From: Gigantopelta aegis
Lineage: Eukaryota; Mollusca; Gastropoda; Neomphalida; Peltospiridae
Assembly (NCBI RefSeq): GCF_016097555.1
Contig: NC_054706.1
Coordinates: 60,643,508-60,707,507 of the forward strand
DNA length: 64,000 nt
Direction of reading: 5' to 3'
Below the pieces are notes generated by a model. It was not told the origin of the DNA, did no database searches, and saw nothing but the letters and a program-made list of their open reading frames with translations. Shown piece by piece: positions 35,397-49,200 of this stretch. Position numbers and translations under genes: made by a program. Every line of letters begins with the position of its first letter. Position 1 is the stretch's first letter.

Positions 35397-38300
35397 CTGG
35401 AAGATTAGGGGGGAAAAGAAGAAAAGAATTTACTAAACATTATTAAATCAACAGACAACATTATAAACTAGTTTTGAGTAAATTTTCAATGTTCTGTATT
35501 GCATACTGTTTCCGCTATTCAACTTCAAAAAGTAGGACAATTTTTCAATAATAACCTAATATTTAAACAATATATGATTTAAAATACATTAACGAAACCA
35601 ACCACAGAAATAATTGGATGGATACAGCAAACCAGGAATACTTTACGGATAATGCCCACTACGTGGTGTGTGTTTCACGATCTTTTCACCTCTCCAAGTG
35701 TGTTCTACAATCTCTAAACATCCATAATAATTTCATTAAAGAACACTATTCACTAAAATGTTGCACATGACATTAATGAGAGGGCCAAGTTAAAATAAAT
35801 GCTAGATTTTGTTCAAAATGGGCACAGGGTGAAATTAAAAATTTTATTTCATATTTTCAGGTCACTGGAAATACTGTACATCAATATGTTTAAAGAAAAA
35901 AACTATCTTTTTCTTCCAATAAAAAATGGGAGTAGGCCTTTATCCTTGGAGCAGGTGAGAATAAAAATATTGGATTTATTTTATTGTAGCCCAACTGCCT
36001 AATCAAAGATAACCGACTGAAAGATGCCAAGTGATGAAGGCCACCCTCCCCTATAGATCTACCACTGTTCAATTATTTGTTCCTGTGTATGATACCTGGG
36101 CAACCAGTCTTCGAGAGCCTTCCTGGTAGCCTCTGGTTGTTTTGTGGGCTGTTTGACCCACTTAAGACGATTGCATATCCGATGAACATGTGTGTCAACA
36201 CCAATACCGGAAATGGTATTCCAGGCACACTTCATAGTAAGATGGGCCATCTTGGGGCCCACTCCAGGCAACGTGCACAAGTCAACCACAGTGTTTGGGA
36301 TGTCCATGTCATATTCATCCTTCAGGATTTGGGAAGTTCTTTTAATGTAGCCAACCTTGGTCTGAAATATACCATAATTGTAAAGATACTATTTAGTAGA
36401 GATGCGTGGTATAACCAGTATACAGTAATATAAATTTTGAACAATATGTATTGAAATATTTTCCTAGTGTACCCGTATATTGCATTTATAAATTTTGTTT
36501 TAGTGCACACATTTTCAAACAAAATTTACCAGTTTAAGAAAAGAAACAATAACTTCCCTTCTGATATTTGTTCAGAACGAATCTTGATTGCCTGGGTCCA
36601 TGCTTATAAAACTTTTAGAGTCCAGACTCAATCTCTGATGACATCACATACATACAATTTGCATGACGTTGTCATGACATTAGTGTCTCAGACTCTAAAG
36701 TCTCGAGTCTAGACTCCAAAAGTTTTATAATCACCAGGCCTGGTGTATCCTTTTATTGTTATACAAAATGTACATGAAATTAGAGCACTTTATGAATTGT
36801 AATGATTGAAAAATGGTCTTCACAAGTTATGGAGTGTGTTCTATTTAAATATAAATATGTACCAAGACTTTGAGAATTCAAAATGTGTGTAACCCATTCA
36901 TCGGTTACGCAAAAACTAATTCAGGTAACCCATTTCCTTTTTGCGTAAACCCTGTAAAATGTGCAAACAAAAAATATGTTACACAAAATTATATTTGTGC
37001 AAGCGATATACAAATGAAATTATCGTTCTCGTAATTTTCAGGAGCCTGTGTCCATGTACCTTAGTAAAACCAACAGGGTATATCAATTGTGCAAGTTTCT
37101 CGTCTGATGTTTTAAGTATATTTTCAATACTGCACCCATGTTTCCTCAATCGTATCATGGCAGCTGATGTCACCTGGTCTTTTGTTTGACTTGACAGCAT
37201 CAGAGAAAGAAGCACTTGATATCGAAATGTCTGGAAATATTCAGCAAGGCTTCATTTTAGCATGTATACACTACAGGTACAGGTAAATAAAAAATGTCCA
37301 CATAATTAAACATAAATGTTGATTTTACAGAAAATAGAAAAGAAAGACATGTTACATTAATAATTAACACTGCATTTATAAGCTCTGTTAAGTATGGCAT
37401 AAATGAAATTTATAAGTAACCAATGTTGCTCTGTATAGCAACATACATGCACCAATTAGATTATATGTACATGTATTACTAGTAGCCTGTCTGATGTATT
37501 CTTAGATACTTGTACTCGATATACACTGGATATTTATAAGTCTGTTAAACTTGAAAATCACCAAATCACAGGCAAGAGATTTATTTTTAGACATGTTCTG
37601 AATGATCATCATTCATATTATACCTGTGTTGAATAACATATATAATTAAATAAAGATCATTGGAGTGGATTAATAAAACTAATAAAAGTGCAACTATACA
37701 TTTGACACCAATAAATACTGACACATGCTATCAAAATTCTATAACTGTTTACAGGTTATGTTTTTATTTTTCATAATTCTGGTCAAAATTTTAAGGTTTA
37801 AGTTTCAAATAATGAAAGAACTAAAAAGTACCTTTTGTCAAATATATCATATAAAAAAATGTTTATAGATCATTGGATATATTATATTTATTGTGTACGA
37901 AGCCAAAACAAAGGTGCTAAGGAGCGATTGTTGTCGACCTTAATAGGGACACTTATCATCTTATGTTCCATTTTCTTTTTATTACATAACATTAAATTGT
38001 TTTCTAGCAGAAAGCCTGAATATCGGTCATTATTGGTATGGACTTGGTTGTTGACATACAATTTATACCTGTGGGGTGGCTGTATGATCACTAATGACAT
38101 CACAGCCCATTGTATCAACTGGGGCGTCTCGTTCACGTCTCATCTCTCTGATGTTCTTCAACTGTTGTCTCCAATTGAGTGGTTCCCAACACACTCGTTT
38201 ACTGACAAAATCATCTGGGCTTGCGAAGCCTAATACAGGCTTGATGTCTGCAATACCTGGTTCAGTTTTAACTGACACAGTGGAACTGTCAACACTATCA

Positions 38301-38473
38301 GGTTCATATTTGACTGCTAAATGTTTACGTTTTTTAGCCTCAACTTTAACTTCTCCAGGTTCGGTTTTCACTTCGACAAGTCTTTTTAAACGGTTTTTGT
38401 TACTGCCTTTGCAATAAGAAACCTTTCCTATTTCTTTTAACTTGCTACGGGTGAAATACTTCGACTCAGACAT
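35201..38473 (-). CDS. NTHL1: Endonuclease III-like DNA glycosylase/AP lyase
   Basis: Removes oxidised pyrimidines and nicks the abasic site in base excision repair, in nucleus and mitochondria. Exons complement(38069-38473, 37060-37230, 36096-36361, 35201-35396) give 345 aa. The helix-hairpin-helix [10 protein letters not shown] holds the catalytic lysine K229; [11 protein letters not shown] holds the catalytic aspartate D248; C299, C306, C309 and C315 form the C-x6-C-x2-C-x5-C iron-sulfur site. The core matches human NTHL1 closely from [15 protein letters not shown] to LLVGFGQQ. The start was set at 38471-38473 because A is at -3 there; an in-frame ATG at 38498-38500 has weak context and would add nine hydrophobic residues. 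The N-terminal 90 residues are lysine-rich with repeated VKxE motifs. It faces PRPSAP across a short shared promoter. Confidence 0.95.
36096..36361 (-). CDS. NTHL1: NTHL1 exon 3: catalytic HhH and Asp
   Basis: Residues 193-280 plus two bases of R281. Acceptor ATATTTCAG|ACCAAG, donor CCCAG|GTATCA. Holds the hairpin LPGVGPK with K229 and the catalytic D248. Confidence 0.93.
36588..36744. mobile_element. Palindromic MITE in NTHL1 intron 2
   Basis: About 40-bp arms: TTATAAAACTTTTAGAGTCC with CAGACTC at left, GAGTCTAGACTCC with AAAAGTTTTATAA at right. Confidence 0.65.
37060..37230 (-). CDS. NTHL1: NTHL1 exon 2
   Basis: Residues 136-192, from acceptor ATATTTCCAG|ACATTT to donor ACTAAG|GTACAT, phase 0 at both ends. 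Contains [15 protein letters not shown] and LIYPVGF, hallmarks of the endonuclease III core. Confidence 0.92.
37744..37960 (+). repeat. Dispersed repeat R3, copy 1 (NTHL1 intron 1)
   Basis: AAAAAGTACCTTTTGTCAAA, TTTATTGTGTACGAAGCC, AAAACAAAGGTGC and TTGTCGACCTTA recur at 39677-39878 and inverted at 39288-39385. Confidence 0.7.
38069..38473 (-). CDS. NTHL1: NTHL1 exon 1: basic N-terminus and start of glycosylase fold
   Basis: Residues 1-135. Donor CCACAG|GTATAA, phase 0. VKxE motifs centre on K36, K43, K55 and K69. The conserved part begins at [17 protein letters not shown], aligned with human WEPQDWQQQLVNIRAMR. Confidence 0.92.
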
Positions 38474-39107
38474 GATAATTACAGTCAATAATGAAACCAT
38501 TCAAAATAATTTGACCAACAATACAAATGTCAAAACTCATTTCCACCGAACTTTTACAAACCAATTTCCCACTTACTGATACGGTTGGTGACGCCAATTT
38601 ACCGAAAAGAACAAAAAGGAACAGAAAAGATTAACAACACAATTATTCAACGCAGTCCTCATAAATATACTTATACTATCCACAGTATGAAACAAAACGG
38701 TCTCTATACAAATGATTTATTATTCATTTGTATCTAAGTAATATATTTAATATTAAAAACAAATGTAAAAATGGGAATCTTTATTTTTTTTAATTTTTGT
38801 TTTTATCCATTACAGGTCTTGACGGAACATTTAATGTTTCCGAATTTTGTATGCGAAGATATGTCTATTTGTTAGCATTGCAAATAAATGTTACATTATT
38901 CAGTGTAAAAGGTGTATAGTTTAAAACATTTAATTACATTAAATTCTGATCAAATTGTTTGGCGAATATGTTTTATGTTTAATTAATGTTTGAATATTTC
39001 AGTTCTTACGAAAACACGGTTGAGTATCAGAAAACATTAAAGGTCAAGGTCGGATTTTTTTTTCACGAAATACGCAGTTACGCACATCACTGTTCAATCA
39101 ACTTGCC
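38474..39107. promoter_or_regulatory. Divergent promoter region between NTHL1 and PRPSAP
   Basis: Only 634 bp separate the two start codons, which point away from each other, and I see no mobile element in between. The span therefore must hold both 5' UTRs and both core promoters unless either gene has a distant non-coding first exon. No strong TATA box stands out among the many AT-rich runs. Confidence 0.65.
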
Positions 39108-39196
39108 ATGATGTCAAGCCTTACTGATGCACCAAAAGCTGCAATGATTGTGTTGGCAGGAAATTCACATTCTGAATTAGCCAGTCTTGTCGCTAA
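39108..39196 (+). CDS. PRPSAP2: PRPSAP exon 1
   Basis: Residues 1-29 plus two bases of K30. Donor GCTAA|GTATGT. Includes [15 protein letters not shown], aligned with the LFSANSNSSCMELS segment of human PRPSAP2. Confidence 0.85.
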
Positions 39197-41538
39197 GTAT
39201 GTAATATTGAGATGACAAACATGCAATGCATAGGTAATGCAAGCAGTGGTACACCAGTTTCACAATTTCTGACCAAAACAAAAAGCCATAGTCCCAGTCA
39301 CTGTATTGTTGACTAAGGTCGACAATAGTCTTTTTTCGCACCCTTGTTTTGGCTTCTTACACAATAAATATAGCATATTTTACCATAATTCCACTTGAAA
39401 TCCATATTTCGTAAAAGTTACAATTTTGTATTGACAAGATTTTTTTTTCAAACACATTCAGGTGCATTAATTAGTAATGTTGAAACAAAAACATTTTCAA
39501 TAGCAAATTTGCATTGGAATATTTCCAGCATTTTTAAAACGGAAACGTCATGTACCCAGTTTATGGTTATTGTAAGGAGATTCAAAGTGACATTAGAATA
39601 CTGACATATCATTCAAATTCAGAATTAGCTATATTATTACATTGCTTCGCCACATTCAAATAAAAACTGGTCAACGTTGTTTACATGTTAGCATTTTTTT
39701 TTCTCATAATTGTGGATAAACTATATTTTAAGTTTTAAAAGATGAAAAAATAAAAAGTACCTTTTGTCAAATATATCATCAAAAAATTCTCATTGGATAT
39801 GTTTTGTTTATTGTGCACGCAGCCAAAACAATGGTCCGAAACGTGACTGTCGTCGACGTTAGTGGGAAACACAGTTATATACAGTATCCTGGCATCATGT
39901 GTTTTCGATATGATAAGCAAACATTTTAAATATAATAAAAACTATACTTCGTACATACCATAATGAATACCTTTCTCAGGTCACATTAGTTTATTGTAAA
40001 AAAAAAAAAACCAGTGATAATATATACATATGTATTATGAACTTCAAATTTTCCTCTAGAAAACAAACCACTAAGTCATACAGGTATTTCCGCTATATTT
40101 TGACAAATGTCATGTTTTCGATACTTTCATTGGCTGTATATTTTTGTCCTTGCCATGGTATTGCAGTCTATACACCATGCAATAATTTACATCAAATTTT
40201 ACTTTTAAAATTAAAATCAAATAAAACGTTTGCAACTTGTAAAAAATATTGAATAATTTTTAGAACAATAAACAATTTTAACTGAAAACATTTATGTTAT
40301 GTTCTTGTTATAGATTAACGTCCAATCCTCGTATACTTCAAATCAAGGGCACCAAAATTTGGATTGCCACACTAAATAATCTGATGAAGGAACAGAATTA
40401 TACATTTTCAAAAAATCCACCAAATCACCTTGATTTGTTTTAAATGGAAATGTACATGTGCAGGCCCCCTACAAGAAATTACTGACTATGCTGTGAATGA
40501 CATAACTAACTATAAATTGAAGTTGGAAAAGACATTGAAATTTATTGTAAACTTTGTTTTTAAGGATATGTATATGTAAGAAATATAATTAAATGTGAAT
40601 GAACTGTAAACTTCTGAATAATGCCTTTTGTCAAAGTCCATAATTACTGAAGCTGAAAACACAGATGCTGATATTATTACCTAACTACTCATGGGACACT
40701 TGGTTCATCCAGCTACACTTCTTATACATCTTCTCTTAATTGTCACACAGATACAGTGTGCGCTTAACTTTTTTTTTGAGTTGCTATCCGGGCAAGTGGT
40801 GACAGCACTTTCACTTGCCCGGTTCTATTTTCACTTGCCCGAATAATATTTTCTAAAAAAACACACAATATTGCAACAGATTATAAGAGAAAACACGAAA
40901 AATAAATTTTAAAATTGGACTCCAGGGGGGCAGTCTTACTGTGGTTTTTCAGTCGCCCGTCATCTTTTTCAGTCGCCAGGGGCGATCGGGCGACTGTTAA
41001 GTTCGAACCCTGCAGATAATTGATGAAGGTAGGTTGTAAACCTGATCAGTCATTGATGCCTACCTGTTGATGATTTTATTCTTGTTGTGTTCAACAAACC
41101 ACTTTGAAATACATGCACATATAACTACCAATTTAACTGATCACTTGATTAAACAATAACTTTTTTAAATCTTTTTTTTGTTTCTACAGACGTTTGGGCA
41201 TTCGCCTTGGTGATATGGCTGTGTTCCACAAAACTAATCGTGGTGAGTATCCATCCTTAAAACATAAGATTGATTGTTATAATGTATGGTATGTATGTAT
41301 GGTCTGCAGTTATTTGAGAAAGGAGTTACATGTATATCTGTTTATCGACATCTTAGCATCTTGATTACTACTACTAGTAGTACATGTCAGGGGTGCAGAA
41401 ATGGAAAATAATTCACTAGCCTGACAGACCAGAACTAACTAAAATTTACTAGCCCTCCAGAATTTCTACTAGTCCGCCAGCCTATAGAATAATATATTAT
41501 TAATAATATTATAATATACAGTGTCTTCACTTCAAATG

Positions 41539-41598
<60 letters not shown>

Positions 41599-44500
41599 TA
41601 TATAGATATATTGACAAAACATTATTAAGAACACCTGGTAAGTGATCAACCTCACGTGATAAAATAAAAAAGACCGATCACCCAACTGACTGGTAGTTGC
41701 ATTTTTTAACTTGTCCGTCAGAATGTTTACTTGCATTTGGCGAGCAGGTGAGCACTTTCTGCACCCCTGCATGTACATGTAGGTGAACAGAAACAGATTT
41801 TAGAGTTAGCTGTGGCTTAGCAGAACATTTTGCTAAATTATATGTAACACTTCAAAATTTGCAGAAACCCACAATCATTTTCTAACCAAAATATTAATTA
41901 TTACATGAAATTAGTTTGCCAAATTAAAATAAAATTTGCCACTTGTGTTTTGAATTAGCAGTTGGCAAGTGGCAAAGCTAGCCCTGAGATTTAATGGGGT
42001 TCGATGATGATGATCATAGAGATTTGTGCATGTACAGTCATTTTTTTTCGGTCTCCATGCTAATGCTGATGCATGGCTTCTGACTTCAGTGGACTAGGTT
42101 TGAGTTTGGAGTTTTCCTTCTCCTAGAAGAGTTTCCTTACTAGGATTCTGAGCCTCTCCAGCCCAGTTTTGATTTTGGAGTTTGCTTCTCCTAGACAGTT
42201 GTCTTTCTTGACTCACATCCTCTGTCTGTCCAGTCCATATTAGTCTAGTTTTTACCCTTTAACCAGTCCACCTTGGGTGACCCTACCAGCTGGCATAGCT
42301 CTCCGAGTCACTGAAACATGCAAGCTGCCTCAACATGTCAAGGAATGGACCATGAGATAGTAATGGGGTACATCCTTGCACTATTCCCTCAAAATTCATT
42401 TCATTTATAGTTATTTTCATGCTTATGTCCAATTACGGTTCAAGCTCACTGTCCTGGCACACACGTCAGCTATATATGGACTGTCTGTCTGGTTGGTTGT
42501 TTTTGGTTAACGAGATAGAAGTCTGTGTAGTGGCCTTAAACTACCCATTAAGATGTTAAACTCACTGTGTGTGGGAGCTGGTACCGGGATGCAAACCAGT
42601 AACACCGTTATGTCCGATGGATTACCATTACATTAAGGTCTGTATAGTGGCAGACTGTACATTAACACCATTGACTTACAAGGGGTGCAGAAAGTACTCG
42701 CCAAATGTGAGTAAAAAATTTGACAGACGAGTTAAAAAATGCAACTACCAGTTTGACGGGCGATCTGTCTTTTTTATTTTGTTTGCCACGTGATGTCGAT
42801 CACTTACCAGGTGTTCTTAATAATGTTTTGTCAATATATCTCTATATATAATTTGAAGTGAAGACACTGTATATTACAATATTATTAATAATATATTATT
42901 CTATAGACTAGTAGAACTTATTGCGTATTAGTAAATTTATTTTAGTTGGTTCTGGTCCGGCAGGCTAGTGAAATATGTTCCTTTCTACACCCCAGTCTTA
43001 CTGATGTTTTGTACTAGTGTTCCAGTCAACATCTATTTAATTCAGATAGGGCCGTATTTATGAAGCCTGTTTTTTCTTAAATGTAAGTGTTTAAGCATTG
43101 TAAAAATATGTACATTATAGTTACATGTGTAAGGCATAAACAGGCTTTGTGCAATTCAGCCCATAATGTTTACATGTGTGTGTGTACTTTTACTTGGAAA
43201 TTAATTTGACTTCTCACGAATCTCATGTACCATTTATGTCACTAAATATTAATGTTAAAATTGTTACCCTATATTTAATTAATACAAGAATTGTAGACAT
43301 GTATATCATGTACATGTAGCAAGTAGAAAGGATTAAATGGTCTCTTTTTATATTTCAGAAACTACAGTTGAAATCAAAGAATCTGTCCGTGGTAAAGACA
43401 TCTACATCATTCAGACAGGAACAAAGTGGGTGAATTTTTAAATTATATTTTCAGTTTAATACAAATGTACATTTATTTGTTGTATGAAGATCAAATTGCA
43501 AAAACATGACTACATGTATATACCATTTCTATTTTTGGTTTAATCATTAATTTTCCAAATATTAAAAAATTACACCATATTTAAAATACATGCGTGTGTA
43601 TTATGTAAATTATAAATTAGGTCAAAATACCTTTGAAAAGAAATTTTTTTTCTTTGATGTATTTAAGTAGCTGTACACATGTGAAATTAATGATTATGCA
43701 TACACACATATAGAGTTGTATGTAGACATTTTAGAATTTGTTTATAAATTAACTGTTCTAAGCAAGAAAGTGTAATTAAAAAGCTATATTTACTGAAAGT
43801 ATATTATAATGATAGGGAACATTTTTGTTTTGAAAATCTTGATTAGTGATATTTCTAGTCCAGTAATAATTGATTGGCAACTACTATTTAATATTTAAAA
43901 TTGTGTAGCCATCTCTGAAACTTGCGTTGTGAATCGCATTACAATACTGAACAAAATGATCCCTGAATGACTACAAGTTTACTCAGAATAGTCATTTTAA
44001 ATTACTCTGAAAATCTATTTGTGTTTTTCAGAGATGTGAACAATGACATCATGGAATTGCTGATCATTGCCTATGCCTGTAAGACGAGTTCGTGTCGGAA
44101 TATAGTGGGTGTCATCCCATATTTACCTTACTCCAAGCAGTGTAAGATGCGAAAGAGAGGCTCAATCGTCAGCAAACTTATGGCTACGATGCTGGGGAAA
44201 GCAGGTATGGTATTTTCTTTATACTCTTTCCTGACCTCTGACCTTGGCATTTCCAATGGCTACGAAATCTTATTAATATCAGTATTAATAAAAGAGAAAA
44301 CAGTTAAAGTTTTCTTCATACTTTGGATTTCAATTTTTCATTAATTTAATTATTTTGGTCCAAATATTTTTCATGTTTTTAATATACGGTAAAGTACACA
44401 TAGAATGGACATGCTTAGAACGAACTACTGCATAGAATGAACTGATCATAAAGTCCTGTTTTATCTCCCTTTACATTAATAACCAACTTATGCAAATGTG

Positions 44501-46183
44501 TTCAACGAACTACTGCTATAATGAACTAACTATTATGGTCCCTTCTGGTTCGTTATAACAGCACTTTACTGTATATGTTATTAATGTGTAAATGTACCAG
44601 TGGACTCTTCCAGAAACGACTGCATGGATTAAACTAACAGGCACATACAGAATGTTTAGCAGTGGCGGGTGGGGTCTAGACTATTGTGAGCAAAGTTTAT
44701 ATGAGGGTTCAGATATGCTCCCTCCAGAAGATGTAATGAAAACAAAGAAGAAAATTTGTTAGAGCAAGGAAGGGTTTCGACCTCCGACAATCTTATCTAG
44801 AGTGAGTGGAAAGAAGTGAAATTGAGGTTTTGTCTGCAGGGTGGCATGTGGTTATAACCGTAAGATTTTTTCATGTATGTAGCCCATGGTTAAAATCACT
44901 TTTGAATTTGTTTTTCTTCACCCTGTGCTAGTCGCACAGAAATAACCCTTTAATGTAGAAAGTGGTCTCATAAATTGTAGGTAAGAATGATCAACATTTC
45001 ATACAAATTAATTTACAGTTGTGTGGTTTTTATTTTCCTTGTTTCAATATTTAACCACTGAATATCGAGTAGATGGGGAAAACGGTGAGATGACAGATTG
45101 ACTGGTTACTTTCAATTTTAGTTTTTCTGGGAATTGTCATTTATTTTATAGATTAAAACAGCTCTTGTTTTTTGTATAGGTCTGCACCACATTATCACAA
45201 TGGATTTGCATCAGAAGGAAATACAAGCCTTCTTCGACATTCCAGTTGATAACCTGAGGGCCTCACCATTTCTTATTGACTACATAAAGGAATTTGTAAG
45301 TCATCATGGGATTGTTCTGTTGTACAAAATGCCTATTGGCCAAAGGGTTAAGATAATTGATATCAATTCTCTTGTACATTCATTTAACACTTTCCTGTTA
45401 GGAAGATCTTTAATGCCAGGTCATATGTAAACTCAACAGTTTACTAAATACTTTTACGGGGGATTTTTTTATTATTATTTATTTTTTATTAGTCCCCTAC
45501 TGGTCCATCCGTAGGGAACCATATGTTTCATGTCCGCCCTTCTGTCTCTGTCTGTTTGTCCGTCCGACCTTCCTACATATAGTTTTCCCGGATGATTTCC
45601 TAGAAATTTTACGTATAGCTTTATCATGTACTGTTGCAGATCGAGTTTGATTTTCATGTCGATGTACCCATTTTTGTCACAGTTATGGCCTTTGAACTTA
45701 GGATATAGGAAAATTTGTTTTCCAGACTTTTGTTTTTGTTTTTGCAATGCCTTAAGATATTGAGTTGACATTTTGTGTAAAGCTTTATCATGTTCTGTTA
45801 CAGATCAAGTTTGACTTTATGGTAATTTACCCATTTTCAGTTATGGCTCAGAAATTTAGGAAATAAGAAAGTTTGTTGGAATGTGTAGGGGACATGTTGC
45901 TTTAGCAGTACTCTCAGAATGCTTGCTTTGTTTATTTTTTTTTTTTTTTTTGAAAGGGGTGGTGGGGGGGTGGGGGGCATCTTGGCCATCCTAAAGTCAA
46001 TATGTACGTAGCTCAATGGTACAGTGGAGTGAATGGGTGTAAGTTTGGACAAGTAGTGAACATTTTCATAAACCTGTATTGTTATACAGCCCTCAACCGT
46101 AACAATTTTTCAGTGGTAGCCAACCGGGCTACCAGGTTATGAAATCTGATAGCCCTAAGTAAAAATTGGTATCCCCATAATTT

Positions 46184-46219
<36 letters not shown>

Positions 46220-49200
46220 ATTTATTTATGTTAAAACATGTTTAGGTGTTTAAGCATCTTGTTGATTAACTGGATATGCCAAAAAAAATCTAGTAGCATG
46301 GTGGACTACCGTGTTTAGATATCTGATAGCCCAAGTGAGAAATTGGTAGCCAAAACACCCCGGGCTACTAGGCCACACTTTTTTTTTCTTTTCGGATTAC
46401 GGATCCGCCGACGTTAATTTTGCCAAAATGAAATTTTTTAGTTTTCAGCCAATTTTTCATTTTATTTTCCTGCCTACTTATGATTTTTACAGTGGCAGTG
46501 TCGGGGAAATACGAAATAAATAAAAATACAAGCCTTGAAATATAAAGCTAAATCAGTATTTACAAGCCCATCCAATTCCAACTCCGTAAGTTTTTGTCAG
46601 TGCACTTTCAGCTTCGATCCGGAAGTATTTTATTTGGTGTGGTGCAACCTGGAGTGGAGAGGTATATAGAAAAGTGGAATTCAATCCCATCTGAAACGGA
46701 GTGCCGAAGAATCGTTCTCTCCCTTGACATTTCATTAATTAATTAATATGTTTATTTAAATTTTATCTTGATGGATTTTTATTAAAAGTAGTACAAAGTA
46801 TGTTTTGAATGGCGTTAATACTTTAATTTATACCGAACTCCAACTTTGCTGAAATTTCATTTCATGTCGACAAGTTCGGAATTTAGACCAAACATATTCA
46901 GTATGGCCAACATACGTCACAAAACGTGTTGACGTCATTGTTTTGACTGAAATCGGTTGTCTTACTGAAAACATCCGTAATACAAAAAAATTAATAATAA
47001 CAACAGGAATTGGATGAATTTTATTTTTATTTTTATTCCATCCTCCGACATTGCCTCCTTCAAAAAAAAATCCGTAATCCTAAAAAAAAAGAGAAAGTGT
47101 GGCCCTACTAAGGTTGAGCCTTGTTATATGCTATTATGTTAATTCCTCCAACTGATTAATGTTAATTTATGAAGTGACATCTGAGCAATAGGTATATTTG
47201 AGTAAAAGGTCTAAAACCGATTGTTTTTTAAAAGATACCAGACTACAGAAATGCTGTGATAGTTGCCAGAAATGCCCACTCTGTGAAGAGAGCCACATCG
47301 TATGCCGAGAGATTGCGTCTCAGTATTGCCGTTATTCACGGAGAAAGCAAAACGTCCGAGTCGGAAGAAGATGATGGCAGGAACTCGCCACCATTGGTGG
47401 ATGGCATAAAATCAGTGGGCAATGAGTTTGGTCTGGAGATAGTTCCAGGTAAGTTGGCATTCTTCATTATTAATGTTAAGACTTAAGACCAATGAGAATT
47501 GAAAATTTGCATATTTTTGGTAACCCATTTCTGTTTTTTTGCGAAACTCATTATGTCCATGTTAATAATGTTGTAAATTTAATATGCGAACAAAAAATAG
47601 GTGTTACACTTAGTTAGATTTGAGTGACAAATGCACAAACATAACTGTTAAAATGATTCTAGCAAAGTTTCAGAGGACTGGATTTTAAACTTAAAAGAAA
47701 GAGATGTTAAGAAGTTATTGTATGGTCTCTTGAAAAGTTAGTTAAATTTATTTTGTATAATGACACAACTAGAGCACATTGATTTATTTATCATTGGCTA
47801 TTGGATGTCAAACATTTCGTAATTTTGACATATAGTCTTAGAGAGGAAACCCACTACATTTTTTCCACTAGTAGCAAGGGACACCAGTAGAGCACCTTAA
47901 GTTATTTTTCATTAGTTATTGGATATCAAACAATTGGTAATTTTGACATATAGTCTTAGAGAGTAAACCTGCTATATATTTCCATTAGTAGCAAGGACCT
48001 TTTATATGCTACATCTCAAAGACAGGATAGCATATACCACAGCCTTTTATATAACAGTTGTGGTACACTGGCTGGAATGAGAAATCCTAAACCAACCGCT
48101 CATCAGAATTTACTACTAGGCTACGTCCAGCTTTATAAGATCTCTTGAATGTAACACAGTGGCAAATATATTCTGAATTTAGTGTCTTACATAAAAAAAA
48201 AAAAACTATCAAAAGATATTTGGCCAGCTGAAAATTATTATAAACATGGTGATTTTTGGATGGGATTTTACCATATATAGAGAAAATAATTGGAAAAACA
48301 AATTGATTCAGTATTGCAAACCAAACAAGATTTTATAATATATGAATTATTTCAGTTATCTTACTTTTTGTTAAATAATATAGACATGGTTATTATATTT
48401 TTGTTAAAATTCTCTTTCAGTATTGCAAGCCAAGGAGAAACCTCCATTGAATGTTGTTGGAGATGTCGGTGGGAGAATAGCTATCATAGTGGTACGCCAA
48501 GTTTAAAGCATATCGGCAATTTACTGAACTACGTTTTATTTGGGATGTACCTTTTGCAGTATGTATAACACCAAATCAAATCCCATAGACATACACATCA
48601 TGGATATAAATTCTACCAGCCATCACCCTTAAAGTAAATCAGAAAAAATTGGGGATTAAGCTGCTCGTTTCGGACATAGCAGGAAGCGTCTTATGATTAC
48701 TTTAGTTCTGCACATGTTTCGATGACAATAATTATGGTAGTTGGTACTAGTTCAAACACACTCACATTTATCACCAATAGCAGGACTGGTAGCTTCAACT
48801 GTTGGATGAAAAGTTGGGTGCATCTCGAACTTCGACCCACTTAAATAGTATTTGGTGTACAACAGTGTTTTATGGCTGAACACATTAATTACACATTTTG
48901 CATATTACATGTACATCAAGTTTGTTCATGATATATGTGGTGAAGTATGAGTGATACTTTTTAACTATTACATGTGCTTATAAAACGTAAGTCGGTCTCA
49001 TTCATTTTGTATCTCATTTAACTGGTTTTATTTGGATTATGTTAAAATAATATATTTATGTGTTTAGTCAATATAGTACTGAATTAATGTAAAGAAAATT
49101 GCTACTTCATATACCCTTAGTGTTAAATAGATCTTTTAAATTTATGTACACAGACAAACAAACACAATGGAAATGTGTATTGTTAACTTTATTATGCAAT

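Noticed and set aside
38474-38500. Upstream in-frame ATG for NTHL1
   Set aside because: Weak context (T at -3) against A at -3 for the next ATG. It remains possible, and would add nine hydrophobic residues.
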